Of a DNA stretch of 64,000 nt, positions 17,333 to 26,134 are shown in pieces. The stretch is from an uncultured Lachnospiraceae bacterium (GTDB lineage Bacteria; Bacillota; Clostridia; Lachnospirales; Lachnospiraceae), in assembly GCA_934402055.1 (NCBI GenBank), contig CAKRTC010000005.1, positions 28,723-92,722 on the forward strand, read 5' to 3'. The translations under genes and the position numbers were made by a program. The notes below the pieces were generated by a model. That model worked only from the letters and a program-made list of their open reading frames with translations. It was not told the DNA's origin and did not search any database. How positions within the stretch are numbered: position 1 is the stretch's first letter; every line of letters starts with the position of its first letter.

Positions 17333-18149
17333 CCTCAGCCTCCTCAACTTTATGGATCTCGGCGGCTTCTGCCGCTTCTTCCTCTTCATATTCTTCCTCG
17401 ACCTCGGTCACCACGGTACCGACAGTCTCTCTTACGGGAGCTATTATTGCTGCGGCAGAAGCAATTATGATAGTTAGTATCATAACTCTTGTGCCTGAGG
17501 CCATAGTCGAAAACAGCGGAGCATAGCTTGCTGCAAGACCGATTACAAAGCTTGCGATAACGGCAGCAAGTACATGTGGATTCTTCTTTCCAGGAGGGAT
17601 CACTATGGCAAGGAACATTGCGAATATCGCAACATTCATAGCCTCAACGAATACCGGAGGAAGTATGTTTCCTACTATGACGCCGAGTATGGTTCCGAGA
17701 GCCCAACCTGATACTGAGGTGGCTATCGCCGCATACATATAAGACGGACGCAGGTAACCCGGAGTCATGATGGCAAGCCCAAACATCTCATCAGTAAGAC
17801 CGAAGCCTATGATAAGTCGCTGTATAAGGCCGGCACCGGGAGCAAACTTCTGACTTATGGCACAGCTCATAAGCAGATAGCGGGCATTTGCAATAAGTAT
17901 CATGAGAGCAAGCTCAATGTATGTGGCACCCTCGGAATACAGCAATATACCTGCGTATTCTCCGGAAGAGGAAACGCTGGTTACGCTAAGCAAAAAGCCC
18001 TGGAACGCATTGAAGCCGACGTTTCCGGCGGCAATACCGAGAGAAAATGCTACGGCAAAATAACCCAGGAAAACAGGGATCGCATCACGGGCACCCTTGG
18101 CAGGAGTCCATGCATCGCCAAAGGTGCTTGAATTTATCTTTTCTTCCAT
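17322..18149 (-). CDS. azlC: Branched-chain amino acid exporter large subunit AzlC, with acidic C-terminal tail
   Basis: A 275-residue polytopic membrane protein of the AzlC family, starting GDAWTPAKGARDAIPVFLGYFAVAFSLGI. AzlC proteins usually end near residue 235-245 after the last helix. Here about 28 extra residues follow (EEEYEEEEAAEAAE and onward), strongly acidic and likely cytosolic. Together with azlD it forms an exporter unit. Only 2 bases separate it from rmlA upstream, so rmlA-azlC-azlD is one operon although the functions look unrelated. Confidence 0.9.
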   Translation of the reverse strand: MEEKINSSTFGDAWTPAKGARDAIPVFLGYFAVAFSLGIAAGNVGFNAFQGFLLSVTSVSSSGEYAGILLYSEGATYIELALMILIANARYLLMSCAISQKFAPGAGLIQRLIIGFGLTDEMFGLAIMTPGYLRPSYMYAAIATSVSGWALGTILGVIVGNILPPVFVEAMNVAIFAMFLAIVIPPGKKNPHVLAAVIASFVIGLAASYAPLFSTMASGTRVMILTIIIASAAAIIAPVRETVGTVVTEVEEEYEEEEAAEAAEIHKVEEAEDET

Positions 18150-18151
18150 CG

Positions 18152-19036
18152 TTATTTCTTGTCTACGAACTTTCCGTCAAGAACATCCTTGAGGTACTTA
18201 CCGTACTGATTCTTCTTGAGAGGCTCATAGGACTCAAGCACCTGCTCACGTGTGATCCATCCGTTGAGATAAGCGATCTCCTCAAGGCATGCGATCTTAC
18301 GGTGCTGATGAGTCTCCATGGTACGAACGAAATTGCCTGCATCCATGAGAGATTCGTGAGTACCTGTATCAAGCCAGGTAAAGCCCTGTCCCAAAAGCTC
18401 TACATCAAGCTCATTGTTCTCAAGATATATGCGGTTAAGATCGGTGATCTCAAGCTCGCCCCTAGCTGAAGGCTTAAGAGCCTTGGCGTACTCAACCACC
18501 TTGTTGTCATAGAAATAAAGTCCGGTTACACAGTAATTTGACTTAGGATGCTCAGGCTTTTCCTCTATGGAGACAGCCTTGCCGTCCTTATCAAATTCAA
18601 CTATACCGAAACGCTCCGGATCGTCTACATAGTAACCGAATACAGTTGCACCGGTCTCCTTGTCAGCGGCTTTCTTGAGCTTCTCCTTGAAGCCGTGACC
18701 TGCAAAAATATTGTCTCCGAGTATCATGGCAACCTTATCGTCACCTATGAAATCCTCTCCGATGATGAAAGCCTGTGCAAGTCCGTCCGGTGAAGGCTGA
18801 ACCTTGTAGCTTAAATTAAGTCCGAACTGACTTCCGTTACTTAAAAGATCCTCAAATCTCGGCGTATCGCTCGGTGTAGAGATGATAAGAATGTCCCTGA
18901 TGCCGGCGCTCATAAGCACAGACAGCGGGTAATAGATCATCGGCTTGTCATATATAGGCAAAAGCTGCTTTGAAGTAACTTTTGTAAGCGGATATAATCT
19001 TGTGCCGGAGCCGCCGGCGAGAATAATACCTTTCAT
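18152..19036 (-). CDS. rmlA: Glucose-1-phosphate thymidylyltransferase RmlA
   Basis: A nucleotidyltransferase of 294 residues: [18 protein letters not shown] with the GGSGTRL loop, [25 protein letters not shown] for metal binding, and EKPEHPKSN. It makes dTDP-glucose, the first step to dTDP-L-rhamnose for surface glycans. Length and motifs are canonical. It is divergent from rmlB with a 262-base gap that must hold both promoters. Confidence 0.96.
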   Translation of the reverse strand: MKGIILAGGSGTRLYPLTKVTSKQLLPIYDKPMIYYPLSVLMSAGIRDILIISTPSDTPRFEDLLSNGSQFGLNLSYKVQPSPDGLAQAFIIGEDFIGDDKVAMILGDNIFAGHGFKEKLKKAADKETGATVFGYYVDDPERFGIVEFDKDGKAVSIEEKPEHPKSNYCVTGLYFYDNKVVEYAKALKPSARGELEITDLNRIYLENNELDVELLGQGFTWLDTGTHESLMDAGNFVRTMETHQHRKIACLEEIAYLNGWITREQVLESYEPLKKNQYGKYLKDVLDGKFVDKK

Positions 19037-19101
19037 GGTAACCCTCCGTAAAAAAACGAAATATACAGACGCAGCTTAAAACTACGCCCACTTAAAAGAA
19101 G

Positions 19102-19133
19102 TATACTATTTTTAGCTGATTTATGGTAGTATA
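19102..19133. promoter_or_regulatory. Back-to-back promoter region between rmlA and rmlB
   Basis: TATACTA (19102-19108) and TAGTATA (19127-19133) form a 7-bp inverted repeat with an 18-base gap. Each arm reads as a -10-like TAGTAT in its own outward direction, so transcription of rmlA (minus) and rmlB (plus) may start from overlapping divergent promoters, or a dimeric regulator may bind here. No good -35 was seen. The rest of the 262-base gap shows nothing I can name. Confidence 0.4.
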
Positions 19134-19298
19134 TTTTGATGGATGTGAAGCATTACGGATGATCATGACGGTAAATCATTCTTTATCGTTATTAAGCTTG
19201 TCCGGTGCATGGAACAAAGGATTCGGGCAGATCGACTCAGCATATGGAGAACAAGGCATGCCCGTTAATTTAAGAAAATACAAAAAGAGGAAATGATA

Positions 19299-20366
19299 AT
19301 GAGAAAATATCTTGTAACAGGATGTGCAGGATTCATCGGCAGCAATTTTATATATTACATGCTCAAGAAGTATGATGACATTCTTATCGTAAACCTTGAT
19401 AAGCTTACCTATTGCGGAAACTTAGAGAACCTTAAGGGGGTTGAGAATGATAAGAGACACATCTTTGTACAGGGAGATATATGTGACAAGGAGCTTGTTG
19501 CGGGACTTATCAAGCAGTACGATCCGGACTTTATCATCAACTTTGCGGCAGAATCTCATGTAGACCGTTCTATAGCTAATCCGGAGATATTTGTTCAGTC
19601 CAATGTAATGGGTACTGTAAATCTTCTTCAGAGAGCCAAGGATGCGTGGTATGACTCGGACAATAAGAGCTGGAAGGAAGGAAAGAAGTACCTTCAGGTT
19701 TCTACAGATGAAGTATACGGAGCACTCGGAGCCGAGGGCTTCTTCATGGAGACAACTCCTATCGATCCGCACAGCCCGTATTCAAGTTCAAAGGCATCTG
19801 CGGATATGTTTGTTAAGGCCTTCCACGATACCTACGGAATGCCTATGAATATTACACGCTGCTCCAACAACTACGGACCTTACCAGTTCCCGGAGAAGCT
19901 CATTCCGCTTATGATCAACAATGTCAAGCATCATCATCAGCTCCCGGTATACGGAGACGGAATGCAGATCAGAGACTGGCTGTATGTTGAGGATCACTGC
20001 AAGGCTATAGATATGGTAGCCAATGACGGCAAGCCGGGTGAGATCTACAATGTAGGCGGACATAACGAGAGAGCCAATATATTTATAGTCAAGACAATTA
20101 TCGAGCAGCTCCATGACAGACTTCATGATGATGCCATCAATGAGAGTCTTATCAAGCATGTTGAGGACAGACTCGGACATGACAGAAGATACGGAATCGA
20201 TCCGTCCAAGATCAAGAGAGATCTCGGATGGTATCCGGAGACTCCTTTCGAAAAGGGTATAGTACTTACCATTGACTGGTACCTTGACAATGAGGAGTGG
20301 ATGAATAATGTTACCTCCGGCAATTATCAGAAGTACTATGCCGAGATGTACAAGAACCGTGTCTGA
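19299..20366 (+). CDS. rmlB: dTDP-glucose 4,6-dehydratase RmlB
   Basis: An extended short-chain dehydrogenase of 355 residues. NAD binding is at TGCAGFIGSNF, the substrate motif is VSTDEVYGALG, and the catalytic YSSSK (Tyr-x3-Lys) follows. It forms dTDP-4-keto-6-deoxyglucose. The ATG at 19299 is preferred over the one at 19293, because AAAAGAGG (19283-19290) sits 8 bases before the former and only 2 before the latter. rmlD follows 38 bases downstream. Confidence 0.96.
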   Translation: MRKYLVTGCAGFIGSNFIYYMLKKYDDILIVNLDKLTYCGNLENLKGVENDKRHIFVQGDICDKELVAGLIKQYDPDFIINFAAESHVDRSIANPEIFVQSNVMGTVNLLQRAKDAWYDSDNKSWKEGKKYLQVSTDEVYGALGAEGFFMETTPIDPHSPYSSSKASADMFVKAFHDTYGMPMNITRCSNNYGPYQFPEKLIPLMINNVKHHHQLPVYGDGMQIRDWLYVEDHCKAIDMVANDGKPGEIYNVGGHNERANIFIVKTIIEQLHDRLHDDAINESLIKHVEDRLGHDRRYGIDPSKIKRDLGWYPETPFEKGIVLTIDWYLDNEEWMNNVTSGNYQKYYAEMYKNRV

Positions 20367-20404
20367 TAAAGCAAAGCAATTAAGTATATACGGCGAGTGA
20401 GATA

Positions 20405-21253
20405 ATGAAGATACTTGTAACAGGCATACGCGGCCAGCTCGGTCACGATGTGGTTGAAGAATTAACAAAGAGACATATTGAGGCAGTCGGCGTCAATTCC
20501 GATGATATGAATATCACGGATAAGCACAGCGTCGACACCTGTTTTGACAGCATTCATCCGGATGCTGTCATTCATTGTGCGGCATGGACAGCAGTGGATG
20601 CTGCCGAGGATGAAGTTGCAGCCTGCAGGGCTGTAAATGTTGACGGTACGGAGTATATTGCCGAGGCGTGCAGACGCTTTGACATACCTATGATGTATTT
20701 TTCCACCGATTACGTTTTTAACGGTGAAGGCACAAGACCGTGGAAGCCGGAGGATAAGACCGCTCCTATAGGCGTATACGGACAGTCCAAGCTTGACGGA
20801 GAAGAGGCGGTAAGACGTATACTTCCGGACAAGCATTTTATAATCAGACTTCAGTGGGTATACGGCATCAACGGCAAGAATTTCGTCAAGACCATGCTTA
20901 AGCTTGCAGAGACACATGACAGACTGACCGTAGTAAGCGATCAGATAGGCGGACCGTCATATACGAGAGATATAGCAAGTCTTGCCTGCGATATGATAGT
21001 AACGGATAAGTACGGCACTTATCATGCCGCCAACACAGGCTATTGCTCATGGTATGAATTTGCCAAAGCTATATTTGCGGAAGCCGGAAAGCAGGTAGAT
21101 GTTGTTCCGGTAAGCTCTGAGGAATATCCTTCCAAGGCCAAGAGACCTCACAATTCAAGGCTCGATACATCAAAGCTTGAGGAAGCGGGATTTACAAAGA
21201 TGCCGTCGTGGCAGGATGCCTTGCATCGTTTTATAGCAGAATTGAACGCCTGA
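20405..21253 (+). CDS. rmlD: dTDP-4-dehydrorhamnose reductase RmlD
   Basis: A 282-residue SDR-fold reductase: MKILVTGIRGQLGHDVVEEL for NADPH binding, YFSTDYVFNGEG, and YGQSKLDGE with the Tyr-x3-Lys pair. It performs the last step to dTDP-L-rhamnose. RmlC, the 3,5-epimerase needed between RmlB and RmlD, is not in this window. A GGACGGAG box after the stop serves the next gene. Confidence 0.95.
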   Translation: MKILVTGIRGQLGHDVVEELTKRHIEAVGVNSDDMNITDKHSVDTCFDSIHPDAVIHCAAWTAVDAAEDEVAACRAVNVDGTEYIAEACRRFDIPMMYFSTDYVFNGEGTRPWKPEDKTAPIGVYGQSKLDGEEAVRRILPDKHFIIRLQWVYGINGKNFVKTMLKLAETHDRLTVVSDQIGGPSYTRDIASLACDMIVTDKYGTYHAANTGYCSWYEFAKAIFAEAGKQVDVVPVSSEEYPSKAKRPHNSRLDTSKLEEAGFTKMPSWQDALHRFIAELNA

Positions 21254-21274
21254 ACTGGCAGGACGGAGAATAAA

Positions 21275-22630
21275 GTGGGAAAGTATTTCGGAACAGACGG
21301 TTTCAGAGGTGAGGCAAATGTTGATCTCACCGTCGGAGATGCATTTAAGGTAGGAAGATTTCTTGGCTGGTATTACGGCAGGAAACATCCCGGAGTTAAG
21401 TGCCGCATAGTTATAGGCAAGGATACAAGACGTTCTTCATATATGTTTGAGGATGCTCTTTCATCAGGTATAACGGCATCAGGAGCAGACGTATATCTTA
21501 TGCACGTAACGACAACTCCTTCGGTATCCTATATAACCAGAGTAGATGAATTTGACTGCGGAGTGATGATATCCGCATCACATAACCCTTACTATGACAA
21601 TGGTATCAAGGTCATAAACGGCAACGGAGAGAAGCTTGGTGACGATACCATAGAGAGGATAGAGGAGTATCTTGACGGCAAGATAGGTGAGATACCGCTG
21701 GCTGTAAGAGATGAGATCGGAAGGACTGTCGATTATGCTTCGGGTCGTAACCGTTATATCGGATATCTCATATCCATAGCCAAAAACTCGTTCAAGGATA
21801 AGCATGTTGCCCTTGACTGTGCAAACGGTTCGGCTTCCGCTATTGCTAAGCCTGTTTTCGACGCATTGGGCGCACATGTTCATATCATGGGCAACGAGCC
21901 TAACGGCACAAATATTAATGATAAGGTAGGTTCTACCCATCTTGAGGCATTGCAGCAGTTTGTCATATCCGAGGGCTGTGATATCGGCTTCGCATATGAC
22001 GGAGACGCCGACCGCTGTCTTGCAGTCGATGAGAAGGGACATGTAGTTAACGGCGACAAAATAATGTATGCCTGTGCCGTAAGTATGAAGAATGAAGGCA
22101 TACTTAAGAAGGATACCGTAGTAGTTACCGTTATGTCCAATTTCGGACTCTTCAAAGCCTTTGACAGAGCCGGAATCAAATACGAAAAGACTGCTGTCGG
22201 AGACAGATATGTCTGGGAGAATATGGCAAAGAACAACTACTCTCTCGGCGGAGAACAGTCGGGACATATAATTTTCTCAAAGCATGCGACCACAGGGGAC
22301 GGCATACTTACCTCGATCAACCTTATGGACGTATTTGTTGAGTCCAAGCAGGAGGCATCCAAGCTTTTTGAGGATTGTCCTATGTATCCTCAGTGTCTCA
22401 AGAATGTCAGAGTCAGCGATAAAAATGCAGCAATGACAGATCCGAAGATACTTGAGGAAGTAGATAAGGTAGGAAAGGAACTCGGAGATTCCGGACGTAT
22501 ACTCTACAGACCTTCGGGAACAGAGCCTCTCGTAAGAGTTATGGTCGAAGCAAGCACAGAGGAAGCCTGCGAGGCTTATGTAGACAGAGTTATTGCCGTC
22601 ATCAGAGAAAGCGGAAACGCAGCAGAATGA
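21275..22630 (+). CDS. glmM: Phosphoglucosamine mutase GlmM
   Basis: A 451-residue alpha-D-phosphohexomutase. The phosphoserine loop is MISASHNPYYDNG (S102), the metal loop AYDGDADRCLAVD, the sugar loop LGGEQSGHII, and the phosphate-binding end RPSGTEPLVRVMVE. These match GlmM (glucosamine-6-P to glucosamine-1-P) rather than PGM. The start is GTG at 21275 behind a GGACGGAG box. glmM usually follows cdaA/ybbR in Firmicutes; here it sits among rhamnose and glycosyltransferase genes. Its TGA overlaps the next ATG. Confidence 0.9.
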   Translation: MGKYFGTDGFRGEANVDLTVGDAFKVGRFLGWYYGRKHPGVKCRIVIGKDTRRSSYMFEDALSSGITASGADVYLMHVTTTPSVSYITRVDEFDCGVMISASHNPYYDNGIKVINGNGEKLGDDTIERIEEYLDGKIGEIPLAVRDEIGRTVDYASGRNRYIGYLISIAKNSFKDKHVALDCANGSASAIAKPVFDALGAHVHIMGNEPNGTNINDKVGSTHLEALQQFVISEGCDIGFAYDGDADRCLAVDEKGHVVNGDKIMYACAVSMKNEGILKKDTVVVTVMSNFGLFKAFDRAGIKYEKTAVGDRYVWENMAKNNYSLGGEQSGHIIFSKHATTGDGILTSINLMDVFVESKQEASKLFEDCPMYPQCLKNVRVSDKNAAMTDPKILEEVDKVGKELGDSGRILYRPSGTEPLVRVMVEASTEEACEAYVDRVIAVIRESGNAAE

Positions 22631-23625
22631 ATATAGTTTATAACTGTAATGATGCCTTTGCCGTACATACTGCGGTAAGCATTGCCTCTTTATTCGATAA
22701 TAACCGTGGCAGTGATCTTATCAATGTATATATACTCGCCAATGCCCTGAGCAGCGAAAGCAAGGAGCGTTTTGCAAAGCTTGAGTCGGAATTCGACACT
22801 AAGGAGCGTCCAAGGCATATTGAGACTATAGATCTTAAGGACTATTCGAAGATGCTGAAGCTTGCCTTCGGAGGCAAGGTGGATACCGGAAGCTTTGACC
22901 CGACTGTGCTTGCAAGACTGTTTGCACCGGCGCATTTACCGGATGAAGTTGAAAGGTATATATACCTTGATGCCGATACTGTTGTGCTCGGAGATATAAG
23001 CAGGCTGTGGGAGACAAAGCTTGACGGGGCCGTATGCGGTATGGCAGCGGAGCCTACCATATATGCAAAGACGAAGCAGATACTCGGTATGTCAGAGGAT
23101 GATGCCTATTATAACAGCGGCGTGATACTTACCGACAGACTTAAGTGGGAAGAGGAAGGCATAAGTTCAAAGTGCATAGACTGCTATAATGAAGCAGGCG
23201 GTAAGGGTCTTGATTTTCCTGATCAGGATATAATAAATGTCGTGCTTAAGGGCAGGATCAGGACACTTTGGCAGGGCTGGAATTTCTTTTCAAATTATCA
23301 TTACAGAGATTATAAGAGCCTTAAGCTGCAGGCCGGCTGGTACGCCGGGCTTGTCACAAAAGAGGCGTATGAAGCTGCGAGACTAAGCCCAAGTATAGTG
23401 CATTTTGCCGGAGGCGAGAGGCCGTGGTTAAGAGCTAACCGTAATCCTTACAGAGAGAGCTATGCGCATTATCTTGAGTTTACCGAATGGCGTGGTACTC
23501 CTCTGCAAAAAGGCAAAGAAGCCGATATGCTTTTGTATCATTGTGTTAATCTTGTTACAAAAGCCTGCCCGAGAATACGCATGCTTATATCTGCTTTGTA
23601 TCTGAAGATACGAACAAGGAAGTAA
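22627..23625 (+). CDS. Glycosyltransferase family 8 protein
   Basis: A 332-residue GT8 enzyme: MNIVYNCNDAFAVHTAVSIASLFDNN at the start, the DxD metal site in YLDADTVVLGDI, YYNSGVILTD, and the late LDFPDQDIINVVLKGRI and HFAGGERPW. GT8 proteins are retaining glucosyl- or galactosyltransferases for surface polymers; the sugar here is unknown. It overlaps glmM by four bases (ATGA), so it is co-translated with it. Confidence 0.9.
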   Translation: MNIVYNCNDAFAVHTAVSIASLFDNNRGSDLINVYILANALSSESKERFAKLESEFDTKERPRHIETIDLKDYSKMLKLAFGGKVDTGSFDPTVLARLFAPAHLPDEVERYIYLDADTVVLGDISRLWETKLDGAVCGMAAEPTIYAKTKQILGMSEDDAYYNSGVILTDRLKWEEEGISSKCIDCYNEAGGKGLDFPDQDIINVVLKGRIRTLWQGWNFFSNYHYRDYKSLKLQAGWYAGLVTKEAYEAARLSPSIVHFAGGERPWLRANRNPYRESYAHYLEFTEWRGTPLQKGKEADMLLYHCVNLVTKACPRIRMLISALYLKIRTRK

Positions 23626-23675
23626 GAAAGCAAATGCACTATGGATATCAGGCAGATATCCGGAAATGATAGTTT

Positions 23676-24695
23676 ATGAAAATCGCAATTGTATTACTTA
23701 ATTATAATGATGCGAAAGGAACCGTTGATGCGTTAAAACGCATTGACGGCTTTTCTTGTTTTAATGATGTCATAGTTGTAGACAACGCATCCTGTGATGA
23801 CAGTGCTGTGCAGATCGAAAAGGCTGTTGAGGGAAGCGGTATTCATTTTATAAAGGCACCCAAGAACGGCGGTTACGGCTACGGCAATAATATCGGAGTC
23901 AGATACGCATACGAAAAGCTGCATGACGAACTTGTGCTTATAGCAAATCCGGATGCAGAATTTGACGAAGCCCTGATACTTGCTATGGGCAGACTGTTTG
24001 AATATAAGGAAAATGTCGGGGCTGTCGGTGCGGTAATGCGCGTTCATAGTAAGAAAAAGCAAAAGCACAGCCGATATATCGAACTTGGTGCAGTAAAGGC
24101 AGACAAAGGCACAGCAGCACAGATAACTAATGAAAAGCAGGATATTCATTTTTCTTATGAGGAGTATCTTGCCTCAGGCTGGAAGAGGAGAGGCTTCCTT
24201 GGAAGTCTGATAAACTCAGGTCCTGTATTAAGACGATTATTTAGGCATAGCATCAATTATCCGTATGAGCATTATCTGGGAATAAAGCCTGATGATAATA
24301 AGAATGACAATATCGAACCGGGACTTCCTTCGGCATGCAAGGTGTATGCGGTACACGGGTCATTGCTCATGGTGTCGGCAGCAGTCTTCTGCAGCTTAGG
24401 CGGCTATGACGAGGGAATGTTTCTCTACGGAGAGGAAAATGTACTCGCTGAAAAGCTCTTAAGAGCAGGCTTTGATTCATATCTTGTCAATATGGGATAT
24501 AAGCATGCAGGCTCGGTCAGCATAAGCGGTTCCGGTCATACGGCTGTAAAACGTCAGCGCTTCCGAAACGAATCGGAAAACTATTATTACAGAAAATACT
24601 TAGCTTGTTCCAAGCTTAAACTTATGCTTGCAAAATCAGTACAGAACATAGTGCTTGCCGAGACGAAGCTGGCAGCGTTGTTTGGAATATTGTAA
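23676..24695 (+). CDS. Glycosyltransferase family 2 protein, rhamnosyltransferase-like
   Basis: A 339-residue GT2 enzyme: IAIVLLNYNDAKGTVDAL, VIVVDNASCDDS, GGYGYGNNIGVRYA, LVLIANPDAEFD (the DxD-like site) and FLYGEENVLAEKLLRAGF. This arrangement is typical of the WbbL/rhamnosyltransferase-type GT2 group, which would fit use of the dTDP-rhamnose made next door; the donor is inferred, not shown. No transmembrane helix is evident. A repeat element follows the stop. Confidence 0.87.
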   Translation: MKIAIVLLNYNDAKGTVDALKRIDGFSCFNDVIVVDNASCDDSAVQIEKAVEGSGIHFIKAPKNGGYGYGNNIGVRYAYEKLHDELVLIANPDAEFDEALILAMGRLFEYKENVGAVGAVMRVHSKKKQKHSRYIELGAVKADKGTAAQITNEKQDIHFSYEEYLASGWKRRGFLGSLINSGPVLRRLFRHSINYPYEHYLGIKPDDNKNDNIEPGLPSACKVYAVHGSLLMVSAAVFCSLGGYDEGMFLYGEENVLAEKLLRAGFDSYLVNMGYKHAGSVSISGSGHTAVKRQRFRNESENYYYRKYLACSKLKLMLAKSVQNIVLAETKLAALFGIL

Positions 24696-24704
24696 ATACC
24701 ATCG

Positions 24705-24805
24705 ATGCCGGATCATTGCGTAAGCAATCGAGCCGGGCGCAAGTATGCGCCAAGGAGTATCTTTTTTATAATTGCGACTAAATAAAAGCGTCAGCGATCC
24801 GGTAT
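24705..24805. repeat. ~100-bp intergenic element with imperfect terminal inverted repeats (element Y)
   Basis: ATGCCGGATC (24705-24714) and GATCCGGTAT (24796-24805) are inverted with one G-T mismatch. Inside are ATTGC/GCAAT over GTAA and GGCGC (24736-24740)/GCGCC (24747-24751) over AAGTAT, then CAAGGAGTATCTTTTTTATAA. The last part repeats the module upstream of glyS (12950-12985). It looks like a small non-coding mobile or structured element between two glycosyltransferase genes, and may also terminate transcription. Confidence 0.55.
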
Positions 24806-24870
24806 GAGGTGGGAAAGTTTTGATACAAAGATCCTAAGATGACATCAAGATATATTGTTAAAGAACATAC

Positions 24871-25968
24871 ATGACGACAGATACAAATAACAACAATAAA
24901 ATATCGATTAGAGAATACGATAAGGAGCTTCCGCTTATAAGCGTGATCATGCCTGCCTACAATTCGGAGGCTAGCATTGAGAAGGCGGTGCTTTCATGTA
25001 CGGGACAAAGTTATCCGAATGTCGAAATAATCATAGTAGATAACGGCTCGTCCGACGAGACACTTAAGGTCGCAAATAAGCTGTGTGAAAGCTGTTTCTT
25101 TAAGATGCCGGACGGAAGCAAAGCTCCGCGTATCAGGATAATTGCGCAGGATAACAAGGGCGTGTCCGCCGCAAGAAATATAGCAATTAAAAATGCCGGT
25201 GGTGAGTATTTTGTTTCACTTGATTCGGATGATTATTATGACTTTGATACTATAGAAAGTCTGTATAAGACACTGACAGAGAATGATGCTGATGTCAGCA
25301 TATGCGGCATAAGAAAGGTCTGGGAGCAGGAACCCGAGAAAAATACCGAGTATATTCCCGTAGCATTTTCAGGAGATATAAAGGCATTTTCTGATGAAAG
25401 CTTTGTAAGGCTGTACGATCTTAATCTTATAGGTACGCATTCCAATAAGCTTTATAAGAGCTCTTTGATCAGAGATAACTCTATATATTATAACGAGGGT
25501 CTTGCCGTAAATGAGGATATTGATTTCGTATTAAGATATCTTGCCGTATGCAGGAGGATGAGTGTAGTACCGAGAGCTTTTTTAAGCTATGTTCAGCACG
25601 AAAGAGGACAGAGCCTCATCAATACCTTTCAGCCGCACGGACTTAAGGGAGCGCTCATAGTATTGCAAAGCGCCGAAAGCTTCATGGATACCGCCGGCAC
25701 GGAGGATAAGGTCAGACAGGAGATGTATAGACGCATGTTCGTGCATATCTGCTCTTTCGCAGGACTTATGTATTACAGAAGCGATTACGGCAGAGCCAAG
25801 ATACGTGAAGAGCTGCATATGATGTGCGCAGACTCCGGATTTAAGCATTTGCTTAAGGAATACAAATGCAGCGAACCAAAGGAGGCACTGGCGCATTTTC
25901 TGCTTAAGCACGGCCTCGTAAGGATTTATGACGGTCTCTGTAGGATTATTTACAAAAATAAGCACTAA
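24871..25968 (+). CDS. Glycosyltransferase family 2 protein
   Basis: A GT2 (GT-A fold) enzyme of 365 residues. After a ~25-residue polar start, the catalytic domain reads PLISVIMPAYNSEASIEKAVLSC, VEIIIVDNGSSDET, NKGVSAARNIAIKNAGGEYFVSLDSDDYYD (the DSDD metal site) and NEDIDFVLRYL. The C-terminal ~130 residues are helical, without clear membrane spans. The acceptor is unknown; the likely role is building the surface glycan served by the upstream rml genes. No ideal ribosome binding site is seen before the ATG. Confidence 0.88.
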   Translation: MTTDTNNNNKISIREYDKELPLISVIMPAYNSEASIEKAVLSCTGQSYPNVEIIIVDNGSSDETLKVANKLCESCFFKMPDGSKAPRIRIIAQDNKGVSAARNIAIKNAGGEYFVSLDSDDYYDFDTIESLYKTLTENDADVSICGIRKVWEQEPEKNTEYIPVAFSGDIKAFSDESFVRLYDLNLIGTHSNKLYKSSLIRDNSIYYNEGLAVNEDIDFVLRYLAVCRRMSVVPRAFLSYVQHERGQSLINTFQPHGLKGALIVLQSAESFMDTAGTEDKVRQEMYRRMFVHICSFAGLMYYRSDYGRAKIREELHMMCADSGFKHLLKEYKCSEPKEALAHFLLKHGLVRIYDGLCRIIYKNKH

Positions 25969-26134
25969 ACGGGATGAAAATGTTTACTTTTCTTAAGATA
26001 ATATTCAAGAAATAAAGGAAGAAGCATGATATATTATTGTCAGCACAAGGATATAAGACATACACATAAAATGTTTTGATCATATTCATACATCCTTATA
26101 TATAAATTCAAGAGAATCGGGAGGAGAGGACACA

